Assembly (NCBI GenBank): GCA_012976225.1
Contig: JAAVVG010000027.1
Span: forward strand, 240,329 to 304,328
Length of the DNA: 64,000 bases
Reading direction: 5' to 3'
Source of the DNA: Golubevia sp. BC0850
Taxonomy: Eukaryota; Basidiomycota; Exobasidiomycetes; Golubeviales; Golubeviaceae
Part shown: positions 35,791 through 46,811 of the stretch, piece after piece
How the letters are laid out: each line of letters starts with the position of its first letter
Position numbering within the stretch: position 1 is the first letter of the stretch
The notes under the pieces: model-generated
The model's database searches: none
What the model saw: the letters and a program-made list of their open reading frames with translations, nothing else
What the model was told of the DNA's origin: nothing
Position numbers and translations under genes: made by a program

Positions 35791-37165
35791 ATGTCTCTGG
35801 TCACCGGGTTCGGTTTCTTGGATCAAACCATCTCAACTTCAGCAAATCCCCTTCCGCGCCCGACTCTACCTCGACCTCTATTCTCTCATCAACCTCTGAA
35901 AGCGATCTACCTTGTACTCTTCTCAGTAGACTTAGCTCTCCGAAGAGTTCCATTTTGGATCCTCAAATATTCGATCCCATCTTTAAGACCTTCACCAACT
36001 TGGTCTTTACACAGATCTCTATTCTTTTCAATCTTGAAATCCTTGTTCAACATCCTTCCATCAGCCGGAGTTTCATTAGGTGCAAGAGATCACAAGACCT
36101 TAGATCCAATCGTCTTAGATGAAAAGAACCAAAATCAAGAGAATGGGGAATTAAAGAAAGTCAAAGGAAGAGCATTATGGGTTGAACCAATCATGCAAGA
36201 AGATCTCATCAAAGGACAGTTGAAAAGATGGATCAAAGATACCGAAGCTACTGCTGAGAGAGTCCCAGGGTACTGGACTGGTAAGAATAGGTTTCAACAG
36301 ATTATCAGAGCTGAAAAGGATGAGAAGGTCATTCTATTCCTTCACGGGTGAATTTCAGAAACAGAACGTGCTTTCGCCCTACACCTTAATATCTGACTAT
36401 ACTCTTTTCTTTCTCCCTCACAGTGGAGGTCTAGTTCAAAACTCAGCTCACCCTTCAGACGCAACTAACAAAGCGGTTTACGAAGTTCTCCAAGCTTGTC
36501 AAAAATCATCTTCTTCATGTTCAGTTCTACCACAAAGAGCTTTCTCTCTAGAGTATCGTTTGGTTCAGACCACATCTTTCCCTGGAGTGCTTTTGGATGC
36601 TCTAGCTGGTTACTATTATCTACTAAGCGAATGTGGTTTCCAAGCCAAAAACGTGATTGTAATGGGAGACAGTGCAGGAGGATTATTGTCTCTAGCTCTG
36701 GCTAGATATCTAAGAGATGAAAAGGTCTTGGAAATGATGGGAGGTTTAGCTCTTCTATCTCCATGGTTAGATATGTCTTTATCTTACGCTTCAACTCTAA
36801 ATGCTTCAAACATTACGAACAAGTCGACTGATTATCTCACTGACTCAGCTGTTCTTTCAGGAGTCAAACACATTTTATGCGGTATGCCTAGAGATGCAGT
36901 TCATTCACCTTATTTATCTCCAATTGCTCTTGGTTCCTCAATCGAGCCTGATCTATTTGAAGGTTTCCCAAAAGCCATCATCTTTGCTGGTGGACTTGAA
37001 AGATCTAGAGATCAAATTAGAGATGTCGCTAGATATTATGGAGATGACAAATCGGTTTACTTTGAAGAAAAGGATGCCACTCATGATTATATGGCTTTAC
37101 CTTTTAATGATGTTGAATGTAAGAGAACTGCAAAGAGGATTAGTGATTGGATGAGAAAGATGTAA
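35791..37165 (+). CDS. Alpha/beta hydrolase, HSL/steryl acetyl hydrolase type
   Basis: Exons 35791-36347 and 36424-37165 give about 432 residues. The splice rebuilds the oxyanion motif HGGGL (exon 1 ends after HG), and exon 2 carries the nucleophile elbow GDSAGG, PWLDMS, a candidate acid region (FAGGLERSRDQIRD) and a catalytic His in KDATHDYMALPF. This set fits the hormone-sensitive-lipase group, in which fungal members deacetylate sterols or act as general carboxylesterases. The N-terminal region has a hydrophobic helix (AIYLVLFSVDLALRRVPFWILKY), as in membrane-bound steryl deacetylases facing the ER lumen, so ER attachment is plausible. The substrate cannot be told from sequence. The 5' end lies 166 bp from the start of the divergent 2H phosphoesterase remnant. 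The ATG at 35791 was chosen because upstream in-frame sequence has no ATG-led family similarity. Confidence 0.85.
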
Positions 37166-37524
37166 ATGGATTGGGGAGGGGGAGAACGGATTTGCATGTT
37201 TTCTAGACGATAGATACGTTATTTAAGATTCAATTTATCATTTCAATCCCCTGTTTTCCTTCCAAGTTAGGAGTGGCTGAGATAGGCCACTGAGTGAAAT
37301 CAGGTCGGCAACTCCACCTTTGAGATTTGAGACTTCGCGAGCTTCAGAAAGTTAAGAGGCAACGACAATCCTTCTCATCAGACGATTCGAATATGTAAGA
37401 TGAGTGAGGAACCATTGTTTGATTATGCTATGGAAATGACGTGTTTTTGTAAAGTACATGAGAAATAAGACCGACCACCGAATCAACTTCTTTCTTTCTT
37501 TTCTTCTTCTTCTTCGTCACCCCC
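37166..37524. other. Convergent 3' region
   Basis: The hydrolase (plus) and the SIM-tailed gene (minus) end towards each other here. No reading frame or structured element stands out. A T-rich CTT run at 37489-37516 lies just beyond the minus-strand stop. Confidence 0.5.
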
Positions 37525-39421
37525 TTAATCACTATCTGACACCATTGCATGCTCATCGTTCCCACCAGCAGCCTTGATTACTTCATCTCCTTCCCCATCT
37601 TCAGAATCAGTAACCACAGCATGCTCTTGACCATTCGTTTCTTGATCTGGATTTCCATCATCGTCTGAATCTGAAATTACATCGTGAGCTTCTCCAGTTC
37701 CCTTCGCTTCTTTAACTTCCTCATCCGAGTCTGACATGACGACGCGTTTGGTTTGAGCAGGTGCTTTGTTCTTAGGTTGAGGCTTAGGTCGAGGTTAAAT
37801 GTTTCAGTCGCTTTTACGTGGCTTTGGAGCTGGACGACTGCGAGATTTAGAAATTGGTCGTTTGCTAGGAATAGACGAGAAGTCAACTTCTGTATCTGAA
37901 GGTTCAGTCTCTGAAGATGAAGGATAGGTTGTGGTCGGAGGTCTAGATTCCTTGGTCTTCCCGTTTCCGTTTGAAAGGGTATGTCTTGGAGTTGGAGATT
38001 CAGTTGATGTCTTGCTTTTAGACCTTAATTTATTTTCAAGATTGACAAATCTTGCTTCCTGTTGTTTGTTGAAACCCGAAGAAAACTCGTTTTGTTTGAT
38101 GAGTTATTCCAGGTAGAGAGAGAATTCACAATCAACTCGAAACAACGAACTAAACTCACCAATTCATTTCTTCTCTTAAGTTCCTTCCTAAGAGCTTCGA
38201 CTTCTTCTCTCTTTCTCCGAACCTTAATTCTCAAAGCCTCAACTTCATTCTCTTCTCTCTGAAGATCAAATTCATCTCCACTAGTAGATTCATTGAAATC
38301 GTCAAAGGGTCTTCTTTCCATCTCCCCTGCTCTTTCTGAAGGTCTATAACAATCATCCATCCACAGATTCTCTCTTTCTCAATTTTTCTCTTGCTTTTCT
38401 CTTTCTTGAACGGTTCGACTTTGAAGAACTCTGCTTTGAAGAACTGATTGACCAAGCTTAAGAAGCGCTTCCGAATCGAAAGTTGGGATTCCATTTCTTC
38501 CGCTTCCATCAATTTTGGTATGAATATTACCGATTCGATAAGAATTGTCATAAGTAGAACTTTGGGGAGGTTTTGGGATTGGTGGAAGTTTTGGAATTGT
38601 AGAATAAGGGTATTCAGGTAAAAATGGATGGAGACGTTCTTCTAAAAACTCCAAATCCACTTCTGGATTCTTTTGAGATCCACCGCTATTTTCGTGAATA
38701 AGTCTGATTGTTGTGATTGAGTAAAGGTGGGGCTTTTGGAGTGGAATGGATGGCTAGAAGTCAGCGAGAAGGACCTTCTCTCGACGATCATAAGAAGAGA
38801 GACTTACCTCATACGATCTTCCTCCACCTTCTCTGTTGTATACAAAGAAGGCAACTGAAAGAGTTTGCATAGGACTTGCATCGAAGCCTTGATGACAGTA
38901 AGAGATATCTTCTCTTTGAGAAACGTTGGAAATCTTTCCCATGACTTCTTGATCCCAATTTACGAATTTGTCTTCCATTATGTATTCTGTAAAAAGTACC
39001 AAGCTAAAGGTCAGCTTCTGATCTATCAAAGTCATAGCAGAAGAGGTAACAAACTCACCATCTAGACAAATCAATGCAGAAAATCCCCAAAAGCGATCAG
39101 GATTTTCAGTGAGAAGTCTTCCTGGACTTAGGGTCAAACATAAGGTTGGACCTGAATATGGATCGGTATTGATCCTACGTCCTAAAACTGAATTCCTACG
39201 TCCTCAAACGGAATTCTCGATAGCCTTGTGGCTTGGTAGGGTTCTTTGATGAGATTCTTTGCAGTAAATTGGACGACCAAAGGGTGGATGGATTGAAAGT
39301 CGTAGACTTATGAGATCTGGGGAGTGAAAGAGGCTTGGTTAGTTGAAATTAAGATGGAAAGATTGGTATACAATGAGGATTCACTTAGGTAGTGATCTTC
39401 AGCATCTGCGATGGAAGGCAT
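37525..39421 (-). pseudogene. Gene with four in-frame stops; coiled coil and SIM-like repeat tail
   Basis: Family unknown. Exons 39385-39421, 39059-39316, 38808-38986, 38160-38732 and 37525-38058 (minus) join with good signals and consistent phase from ATG 39421 to the end, yet the frame holds stop codons at 39204-39206 (TGA), 38379-38381 (TGA), 37804-37806 (TGA) and 37795-37797 (TAA). Protein-like sequence continues on both sides of each. Readable parts: a globular start (LTLSPGRLLTENPDRFWGFSAL, FVNWDQEVMGK), a Pro-rich link (IPKLPPIPKPPQ), a charged coiled coil (EVEALRIKVRRKREEVEAL), a basic region, and an acidic tail with four repeats of the type VxSDSD (VVMSDSDEE, DVISDSDDD, AVVTDSEDG, AMVSDSD) that resemble SUMO-interaction motifs. 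Either a recent pseudogene, a gene with unusual introns I did not resolve, or recoded stops. A 21-nt duplication lies at the first stop. Confidence 0.5.
39175..39216 (-). repeat. 21-nt tandem duplication containing an in-frame TGA
   Basis: Units 39175-39195 and 39196-39216 share CTACGTCCT and GAATTC and differ at two positions. On the minus strand one copy reads TTA where the other reads TGA, so the copy nearer the gene's 5' end introduces a stop into the continuous frame. Confidence 0.9.
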
Positions 39422-40205
39422 CTTGAAATGGATGCGGATGGTGGGAAGAGCAAGAGAGGATGCATATTGACGAAGCATTCCCTCGAAAAAGCCCCTGAAA
39501 AATCGAATTGCTCAAAATTCGATTCTCATGATCCTAATCTCTAAGGTAGTGTGTCGAGAAGGCAAGTCTCGAAGAGAAGGAGATGCAATCCTTCTGCAAT
39601 CTCTGACTGAGGCAGACAAATGTTGTATAGATCGAAGTCAAGAATGTCTATAGTATTTCTCTCCAGTCCATCTAGCGATGACGATGTACAGGGATAAAGG
39701 AATGAATAGAGGAAGAAAGAGAGCTAAATTGTATGGAAAGTCAAGGTAGGAAGAAGAAGAAGAAGTGGAAGTTTGGGGAAAGAGAGATTGCCAGCCACCC
39801 AGAACTCCAAAGCTGCCTAGGAAGAGGAGTGAGATCGAGATTAGGAACAGGAAGGAACCATTCGATTCGAGATCTGAAGAAGTTGAAAGAGGGCTCGCTT
39901 TGACTGTCAGAGAGGTAGGAGAGGAGAAGTAGGAGAGAATGAGCTGAAGGTGTGAAAGGTAGACTGAATAGAGACGACTGCTGCTGCTATGAAATTCAAC
40001 TTACTCTCTAGATTTGAGTTCCTTTTCCCATTCATTCTATTTTCAAAGTCTTGTTTCTTCAAATGCAATCGCTTTCACGTGCAAGTGTTGTTTTGTTTGA
40101 AGGAGACATCGTCGGCGATTCATCAAAATGAGATAAGCAAAAAATGTCAAAAGGCTTCTTTCTTCCTCCCATTCACTTCGTCTTCCTCTTCCTTTATTTA
40201 AAACA
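39422..40205. promoter_or_regulatory. Divergent intergenic region upstream of CCP1
   Basis: About 0.8 kb between the SIM-tailed gene (minus) and cytochrome c peroxidase (plus). A short AT-rich stretch (TTTATTTAAAA) lies only about 10 bp before the CCP1 ATG, too close to act as a TATA box unless the leader is extremely short. A direct oxidative-stress element was looked for (for example TTACTAA) and not found. Confidence 0.4.
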
Positions 40206-42050
40206 ATGTCAGTTCGATCTTCACTTCTACCTTCTACTCGTTCAGCCTTACGTCTTTCTTGCAGGCCAGGTGCTCCAAGAGCAGCCAATCAGCTACGTTT
40301 CAATTCCACCTCAACCAATCAATCCAAAGGAAATGGTCCATCACCTGCTTCAGGTTCGGCTCACACTCGTGGTTCCACTACTTCAAATTTATTATTAGCT
40401 TCAATTGGATCTCTAGCTTTGGCAGGTGGTTTATTCCTCTACTCTTCAACTGATTCAAAGAAGAACCTTTTGAACAAGTCCAACCCAACTTCTGATTCTA
40501 CTGTTCCAGAAGGACATGCTCGTCCTCAAGCTGATTATCAAAAGGTCTACGATGATATCGCTGCCGCTTTAGAAACTCATAATCCTGATTATGATATTTT
40601 GGGAACTTATGGTCCGGTTTTGGTCAGACTTGCTTGGCATGGTGAGTGTTGAGAATTTGGGATTGAGGTGGAAGGATGAAGGCCTGGAGGAACTTTGAAT
40701 TTTTTGGGACGCTCTCACAGAATGAATTTAAATCAATCGCCTCGATTTGCATTTGACAAGAGCTTGCGAAGGATCTTTAGGTTGAGACAGAGAGCAAGAA
40801 GAGGCTTCCAAAAGAAGCTGACCTCATCTTCTCTTTCCACCTCTTCCCACCTTACCCTCCCTTCTCAAGCTTCTGGTACCTACGACAAAGAAAGTAATGC
40901 TGGTGGATCTAATGGAGGTGAGTTTCATCTTCTTCTGCTAACCTCAAGCCCCTGTCTGACCTTATCTTCCCCCTAACCTTTTATCTTCTCGTCTTCGTTT
41001 CTCCCAGCCACTATGCGATTCGCTCCAGAATCCAATCACGGAGCTAACGCTGGTCTTCTAGAGGCTCGTGATTTCATGGAAGCCATTCACAAGAAGCACC
41101 CTTGGATCTCTTACTCTGATCTTTGGACTCTTGGAGGAGTGGCTGCTGTTCAGGAAATGGGTGGACCAAAGGTTAGTTCGATCTTTCTCTCTTTCTGTCT
41201 CTTTCTCTCTCCCCCCCCTCTTTCTTTCGTTTCGGTTTTCTCTCCCAGTTCCTCTTCAAATCTCTGAACGCTGACTCTTTCTTCCCACCCCTTTTTTTTT
41301 CTCGTTTCCTTCTAAAAGATTCACTGGCGTCCAGGTAGAAAGGATGGACAAGAAGAACACTGTACTCCAGATGGAAGACTACCAGATGGAGACAAAGGTT
41401 CAGATCATCTAAGACACATTTTCTACAGAATGGGTTTCAATGATCAAGAGATCGTAGCTCTATCTGGTGCTCATGCTCTCGGAAGATGCCATGCTGATCG
41501 TTCTGGTTTCGAAGGTGAGTCCATTTTGAAGAACAGTGAATGAATTTCTAGCATATGGTCTGTCCTCTTTCGTTTGCCTGATGTGGGAAGGTGTCTGACA
41601 TCCTTTCTTTCTGCCTCTTACTTTCTGAAGGTCCATGGACTCACTCTCCGAACAGTTTCACCAATGAATACTACAACCTTCTCCTAAACGAGAAATGGTC
41701 TCTCAAGAAATGGAAGGGTCCAATTCAGTTCGAGGACAAGAGCACTAAATCTCTTATGATGTTGACTACCGATATGGCTTTGACTACTGATAAGAGCTTC
41801 AGAAAATACGTTGAGAAATACGCTAAGTCTGAAGATGACTTCTTCAAGGATTTTAGTGAGTGCTGTCTATGTCAAACAACTTTGTGATGTGAGGCCATTC
41901 TGACCTTTCCTCCTACGATCTCAATCCTTAATAGGTGATGTCTACGCTAAGCTTCTCGAGCTTGGTGTACCAAAAGACAACTGGAAGCCTTGGGAAACCG
42001 CTGGCGGTAAGAAATACGAGTTCTTAACCGCTGCTGATCAAGAAAAGTAA
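40206..42050 (+). CDS. CCP1: Cytochrome c peroxidase, mitochondrial
   Basis: Reduces hydrogen peroxide with electrons from cytochrome c in the mitochondrial intermembrane space. Exons 40206-40641, 40870-40917, 41008-41171, 41319-41514, 41631-41855 and 41935-42050 give about 394 residues, slightly longer than yeast CCP. The N-terminus is Arg/Ser-rich and is followed by a hydrophobic segment ([19 protein letters not shown]), the two-part presequence expected of CCP. Distal pocket Arg, Trp and His are in VRLAWHASGTYDK (split by an intron). The proximal His lies in [11 protein letters not shown], and the segment [32 protein letters not shown] is typical of the C-terminal half. [21 protein letters not shown] supports the class I peroxidase fold. 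The 228-nt first intron is longer than the others. Confidence 0.96.
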
Positions 42051-42707
42051 AAGATTCCCGACTCTCTCTCTCTCGCCAAACGCAACAATAGAAATATCAA
42101 ATCCTAGACTTTAATAATCCCCCCCCTTCTCATCAACCTCGCAAGCATCTTAGAAATGATAGATCTTTTAGATAGACTTCATGTCTCCATCATTATTCCA
42201 GAACGGAACATTTCATCCAATAGAATTCCTTAGACTAGAAACACGATAGCAAATTTAGAATTCTTGTTTCGACTTCAACTTTGCAGAAATTTGTTTCTTT
42301 TAATACATCCTTCCCTTCCTCGATAACTCTTTATTTTTGAAAATTTCTCGTCTTTCCCCTTTACTTCTTTCTCTATTACGTGGTGGAGTGACTTTTTCGC
42401 TCTATCATTCTCCCTTTCCTTACTTTTAAACTTCAATAAATCTCTTTGAACTTTGAGCTGAATGAATGGTGGTGACGGACTGAAAGTGATTAGCTCTTGA
42501 CTTCAAAGAAACGATTGAACAAAAGCGGTTTGATTCGAGAACCACAGCGGACAGACTTGATTCAGTCAAGAATCCCACGATAAACAAGAAAGAAGTGTTA
42601 TGATTGAAATATAATTAGAGAAATATGTGTGAAAGGAAACACGACGATGACAATGTTGATAAAACCAAGTCTATAATCTAGGTTGCGGAACGATAAATAA
42701 AGAAGTT
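42051..42707. other. Convergent 3' region between CCP1 and the alcohol dehydrogenase
   Basis: AT-rich non-coding DNA with T-rich runs (for example 42294-42450) that suits two overlapping 3' untranslated regions. A short C run lies at 42120-42126. No open frame with protein-like composition was found. Confidence 0.5.
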
Positions 42708-44350
42708 TTACTCCTTGTTGATTTCTGAAACGAGAACGAATCTATATCTGACGTCACCCTTCTCCAGTCTATCTGCAGCTTCGTTAAGACCTTGTTCGTT
42801 CATTGGAAGTTTCTCGATGATAGGTCTGATGTCATGAAGAGCTGCGAATTCGAGCATCATTCGGTGAACAGCTCTAGTAGAGACGAAAGTACCCTTGATA
42901 GTGAGTTCCTTTGAAAGGATTGGACCATAAGGATGAGTCATAGGTTTGGAATCGACTGAAAGAGGAAGAATCTGGGAAGGAAAACAAGTATGTAAAGCGT
43001 CAGAATAAGCTATAGGTAAAAGAGAGCCCCGCTGACGAAGCAGCTTTACTCACCTTTCCTCCTGGAGCCATGACATTGAAGTAGACGTCCCAGTCAGGTT
43101 GAGCGCTGGTAGTGACTACCAGGTAATCGATTGGCTTGACACCTTCGAGCTTGGGGTTGTCCTTGGCAGCAACAAATTCATGAGCTCCGAGCTTCATGGC
43201 TTCGTCCTTCTTGTTGTTGCTTCCACTGAAGGCTACTACATCGCAGCCCATCTGAAAGAAGAGAAATAAATATAGAATGGAAGAAAGGGGGGAAAAGAGA
43301 TTGAGCGGGAGGAGAGAACAAATTCTGTCAGTTGGACTTCTCCTCACGGGAATTCTAGATCTCTATCCCAAGAAGCCCTTTGATGGAGCACAGCAATACA
43401 ACCCAGATTCATGAGCTAATGAAAGGCAACTCATCTTCGGAGAGGCACTCACCTTAGAAAGGAACTGGATAGCCAAATGTCCAAGTCCACCAATACCAAG
43501 AACACCAACACGAGAGAAAGAAGTGATTCCACTCTCAAAGATACTACCTAGGCATGTAGCACCAGCGCACTCTTTTTAGGTACGAAGAGGGAGAGAGAGA
43601 GAAAGGAGAAAGAGAAGAGCGAGCGAGAAAAAAGGAAGGAGAGAAGAGAGAACCAAACTCGATCAGTTGCTGTATCTTGCCTTAACGTCATCGTTGAAAC
43701 TCATCAACTGCTTTGGAATCTATCTTTCCATCTTCTCAACTCACGAAGGGGAGCAGCGAATTCCAAAGGTAGCTTATCTGGGATAGCGTGAACGAACTGC
43801 TCTCTGATGACAGCTCTTTGAGAGAATCCACCGAAGTCCTTGTCACCCTGTCCGTAGCAGACCTTTTCAGGACATTGATTCTCATCTCCTTTTTGACATT
43901 GGAAACAAGTCAAGCAGGCGTCGTGAACGTAACCATACCCGACTCTGTCGGATTTCTTGAAGTGCTTAACTTTTGGACCGACTTGAGAGACGATGCCTAC
44001 TCCCTCGTGACCGAGACACAAGTCTGCTTTTCTGTAGTGAAGGTCCGTTCCGCAAAGACCGGAGTGAGTTTGGTCGATCTAGCAGGTAGAGTAGAGAAGA
44101 TTCGAGAAGAAGGAAGTCAACGCATGAGCTCTTGCCTCACTCCTGTCGAGCTTCGCCTACTCACAACTACATCGTAATCACCGAGCTGTCGAGTGCCTCC
44201 TTGAGCCTTGACGATCTTTCCAGACTATGAGGAGGATGAGGTAGGAAAGTCAGTGACGAGTTTGATCAGTGTCGAACGACATCGTCAAATTTCAAACTTT
44301 GAACTCACCTCAGATCCCTTGTAAACAATTCCTAGTTCGATAGTTGGCAT
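42708..44350 (-). CDS. Zinc-dependent alcohol dehydrogenase, cinnamyl/ADH6-like
   Basis: Medium-chain dehydrogenases of this group reduce aldehydes to alcohols, mostly with NADPH. Minus-strand exons 44309-44350, 44165-44224, 43745-44078, 43453-43571, 43054-43251 and 42708-42971 join in phase to about 338 residues, near the usual 340-360. Catalytic zinc ligands are in HSGLCGTDLHY (Cys) and LGHEGVGIV (His-Glu). The structural zinc cluster is in DACLTCFQCQKGDENQC. The third catalytic Cys is at ECAGATC-like position in PLQCAGATC. The nucleotide-binding motif is GVLGIGGLGHLAIQF, with GCDVVAFSGSNNKKDEA after it, where Ser-Gly-Ser rather than an acidic residue favours NADP. The hydrophobic end KGTFVSTRAVHRMMLEFAA fits CAD-type enzymes. 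Substrate unknown. Its promoter is shared with the phosphatase-inhibitor gene. Confidence 0.93.
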
Positions 44351-44871
44351 GATGATAGATTTGAGTAGTTCGGTAAGGTTAAAGATTTAAAGGATGCAGT
44401 TGTGGGAAGGAAAGGAACGAAAGAAGAAATTTGATCAACTTGAGGGTTTTATACAAATTTTGAAGCTCCACCTACCTCTCATCGGATTTTGGGATGCTTA
44501 ATAACCACTACCGGATAACAAAAGAATGTTCCGCAACTCCTTTATATATTCATTCCAAATCAAACCCAGATAAACAACCTTTTTCTTCCACGGAAAGGTG
44601 TAAAGTTCGACTCATCCGGATGACGTATGACGTACAGGACGGTATAGTTTCTGTAAGGTTCACAACTTATTGAACCTGATTGCAATTGCCATGATGCTGT
44701 TTAGGACCATGATTGAGAAGTTTCAATGGAATCAAGACACAGTTTAAATCTTGTAGGAGAAGTGAGAGGAGAAATGTTGGAAGTGCCATCTTGGGTGGGA
44801 GAGATAAGCCACAACTTCTTTCAAACATCATCCTCCATCCCAATCCAATCCAATCCAATCCAATTGCGACG
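44351..44871. promoter_or_regulatory. Divergent promoter of ADH and inhibitor-2 genes with CCAAT repeat
   Basis: 521 bp between opposing start codons. At 44841-44865 the pentamer CAATC is repeated in tandem (four copies, then CAATT), ending about six bases before the inhibitor-2 ATG. Each copy creates a CCAAT sequence, but the distance to the ATG makes a leader repeat more likely than a Hap-complex binding site. AT-rich TTTATATATTC near 44540 could serve as a TATA element. Confidence 0.5.
44841..44865 (+). repeat. (CAATC)n pentamer repeat in leader
   Basis: Four perfect CAATC units and a fifth ending in T, immediately upstream of the inhibitor-2 start codon. Confidence 0.9.
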
Positions 44872-46531
44872 ATGACTACCCAAACTTCTCCAATGCATTC
44901 TCCAATTTCATCTTCTGCAAACGCTCCAAAGCCAAAGGGAATCTTGAAGAACTCAAATGAGAGATCTAGGTCATTCTCTCAAGCTCCAGAAGATTCATCT
45001 CAACCCTCTTCTCAGCCAGCTACGACTGGATCCTCCCATCCCACCGATCCAGCCACTTTAGAGGGAAGAACGCATAATGCAGAAGAAAATCGGTAAGCAG
45101 TCTCTGAACAGTCAGGAAGTGAGGCACCAGGCGGAAGAGCAATCAGAGCCAGAAGGAAGCTTGAAGAACGTCTGAGAGAAATATGGCTTCATCCTCATCT
45201 TTGGTCGAATGAATGCCTTTGATGTCGAATCTGCTGATCCATTATTAGATCTGCATCTCGGATCTAGTCTTCATGACCCTCTCTCAACTCTATTGACTTG
45301 CCGTCCTTTCCGTTTCTCTCATCCATTCTAGCCTTCAATGGGATGAGACCAATCTCACTTTACATGAGATAGACAGAGAGAACACAGAAGCTAGGATGAA
45401 GATCGATGAGCCAAAGACCCCTTTCGTTCATGGTAGAGGTCTAGATGGAGAAGATGGAATGGGTAAGTACATGGCATGATAGCATTGAGTGGGTGAATAG
45501 CTAGAGCGGTAGCAAACAATTGAGTCAGCTTAGCAGTCCTTCTGTCTACATGAAAGATGGAAAGGTGAGAGGGAGGGGAGTTGGAGAGATCTAACTCTCG
45601 CTGCGCAGCTCTGCGGCTCTCTTCTTGATAAGGTTCGCAAAGAGTGAGAGGATTAATTTCCCTCTCTTCAAGACTCCACATACTCTCATAGCTTCTGTGT
45701 TTGCTTCAAGATTGGACGGAATAGAAGGGATACAATCCAGCCCTACTGACCCAGTCAACCTCTCTTCCTCTTGTCCCTACCATCCCTCAGAATTCGACCT
45801 TGATGGATCAGCTCCTTCAACTCCATCATCAAGTCTAGCAGGAGGTCTTTCAGAAAGACGTTCATCAGCAGCAGATCAGCTAGCAGCCAACACATCAGCA
45901 AACGCTCTTCTCGGACGTTCTCCCCAAGCCACATCAAATCCTGGAAATCCAGCGATCGGTTTAGACGATGCCACTCTCGCCTCCACGTCTGATGCCATGG
46001 AAGTCGATCAAAAGGAAGCGGGAGAAGAAGAAGCAGGTCCGTATCATCCAGCCAAGCTCAGATCTGATTCTAGATCTCCATCCTTCTCTCTTACTAGTAG
46101 TAGAAGAAGTTCAAGTAGTAGATCTTCAAGCAGAGGGAACAACGCAAGTGATTCTAGAGGGGCTGTTAGGGAAGAGCAAGCTATCGGGAATGATAATGAA
46201 CAGGCTTTGGAGGATGATGAAGAAAGTAGAGATCCTGAAAGTGAGTTTTGACTTTGGTGCGAGTTTGTGTATCGTTCCAGATTTGCTTACGACCTCGCTT
46301 CTCTTTCTCTTCTGTTCTCTTGTTTTTCTCCTGTTTAAAGGTCAAGCTAAGAAGGAGGAATTCGCTCGTAAGCGTAACCAACATTATGGGAACGAAGCAG
46401 AAGCAATGAAAATCGCTGCTGCTTTGGCTGCTAGGGAAGATGATGAGGATGAAGAAGATGAACAGGAAGGAGGGAATGGTGTAAATGGGATTCCACCTGT
46501 TCCTTCTCTGCCGAAACTCAATGGGGCGTAG
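44872..46531 (+). CDS. Protein phosphatase inhibitor 2 (Glc8/IPP-2 family)
   Basis: Inhibitor 2 binds and regulates protein phosphatase 1 and affects mitosis and glycogen metabolism. Exons 44872-45092, 45332-45462, 45755-46240 and 46341-46531 join in phase to about 342 residues. The PP1-docking motif KPKGILKN is near residue 24. The splice of exons 1 and 2 creates LQWDETNLTLHEIDRE and KIDEPKTPFVHG, the family's second block with a TP site used by kinases in other members. Near the C-terminus KRNQHYGNEAEAMKIAAALA matches the HYxxE helix that enters the PP1 active site. Between them is a long Ser/Ala-rich linker that makes this protein larger than the roughly 205-230 residue relatives. The second and third introns are 239 and 292 nt for the region, the latter the least certain junction. 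Confidence 0.88.
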
Positions 46532-46811
46532 AAGCGAAGGAGGAAGAAAGTCAACTTGAAGGTTGCTCCTATGTGTATTACACCTTTGGCTTTGGGATGG
46601 GTTTCTAACTTCAATCAATTGAATCTACGTCTGTCAAATATCCCACTGCTTTTGGTAGAGTTGGGCGTCGTCGACCTTGCGTACTGAGTGACTCTGGATG
46701 GAAAAGCTATGCTATATGCCTGCACCGCCCTCAGCCACCTATAAAGAGGTCGTGCCCTCTTCCCTTCCCACCAACAATTCTAATTTTCAACTCTTCTATT
46801 CAATCTTCAAA
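46532..46811. other. Short intergenic region, tandem plus-strand genes
   Basis: Contains the 3' end of the inhibitor-2 gene and the promoter of the glycine-zipper gene. A CCTATAAAG sequence at 46739-46747 is about 65 bp upstream of the next ATG and is a reasonable TATA-like candidate. Confidence 0.4.

Noticed and set aside
35724-36122. Plus-strand 132-codon frame overlapping the hydrolase start
   Set aside because: The overlapping frame from 35791 contains the hydrolase N-terminus and splices correctly into HGGGL; the other frame ends without features.
42500-42560. Possible tRNA T-arm (TTGATTCGAGAACC)
   Set aside because: No matching acceptor stem, D-arm or anticodon arm could be drawn around it.
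44841-44865. CCAAT boxes as Hap-complex binding sites
   Set aside because: The repeat ends about six bases before the ATG, so it probably lies in the leader; tandem pentamer slippage is the simpler explanation.
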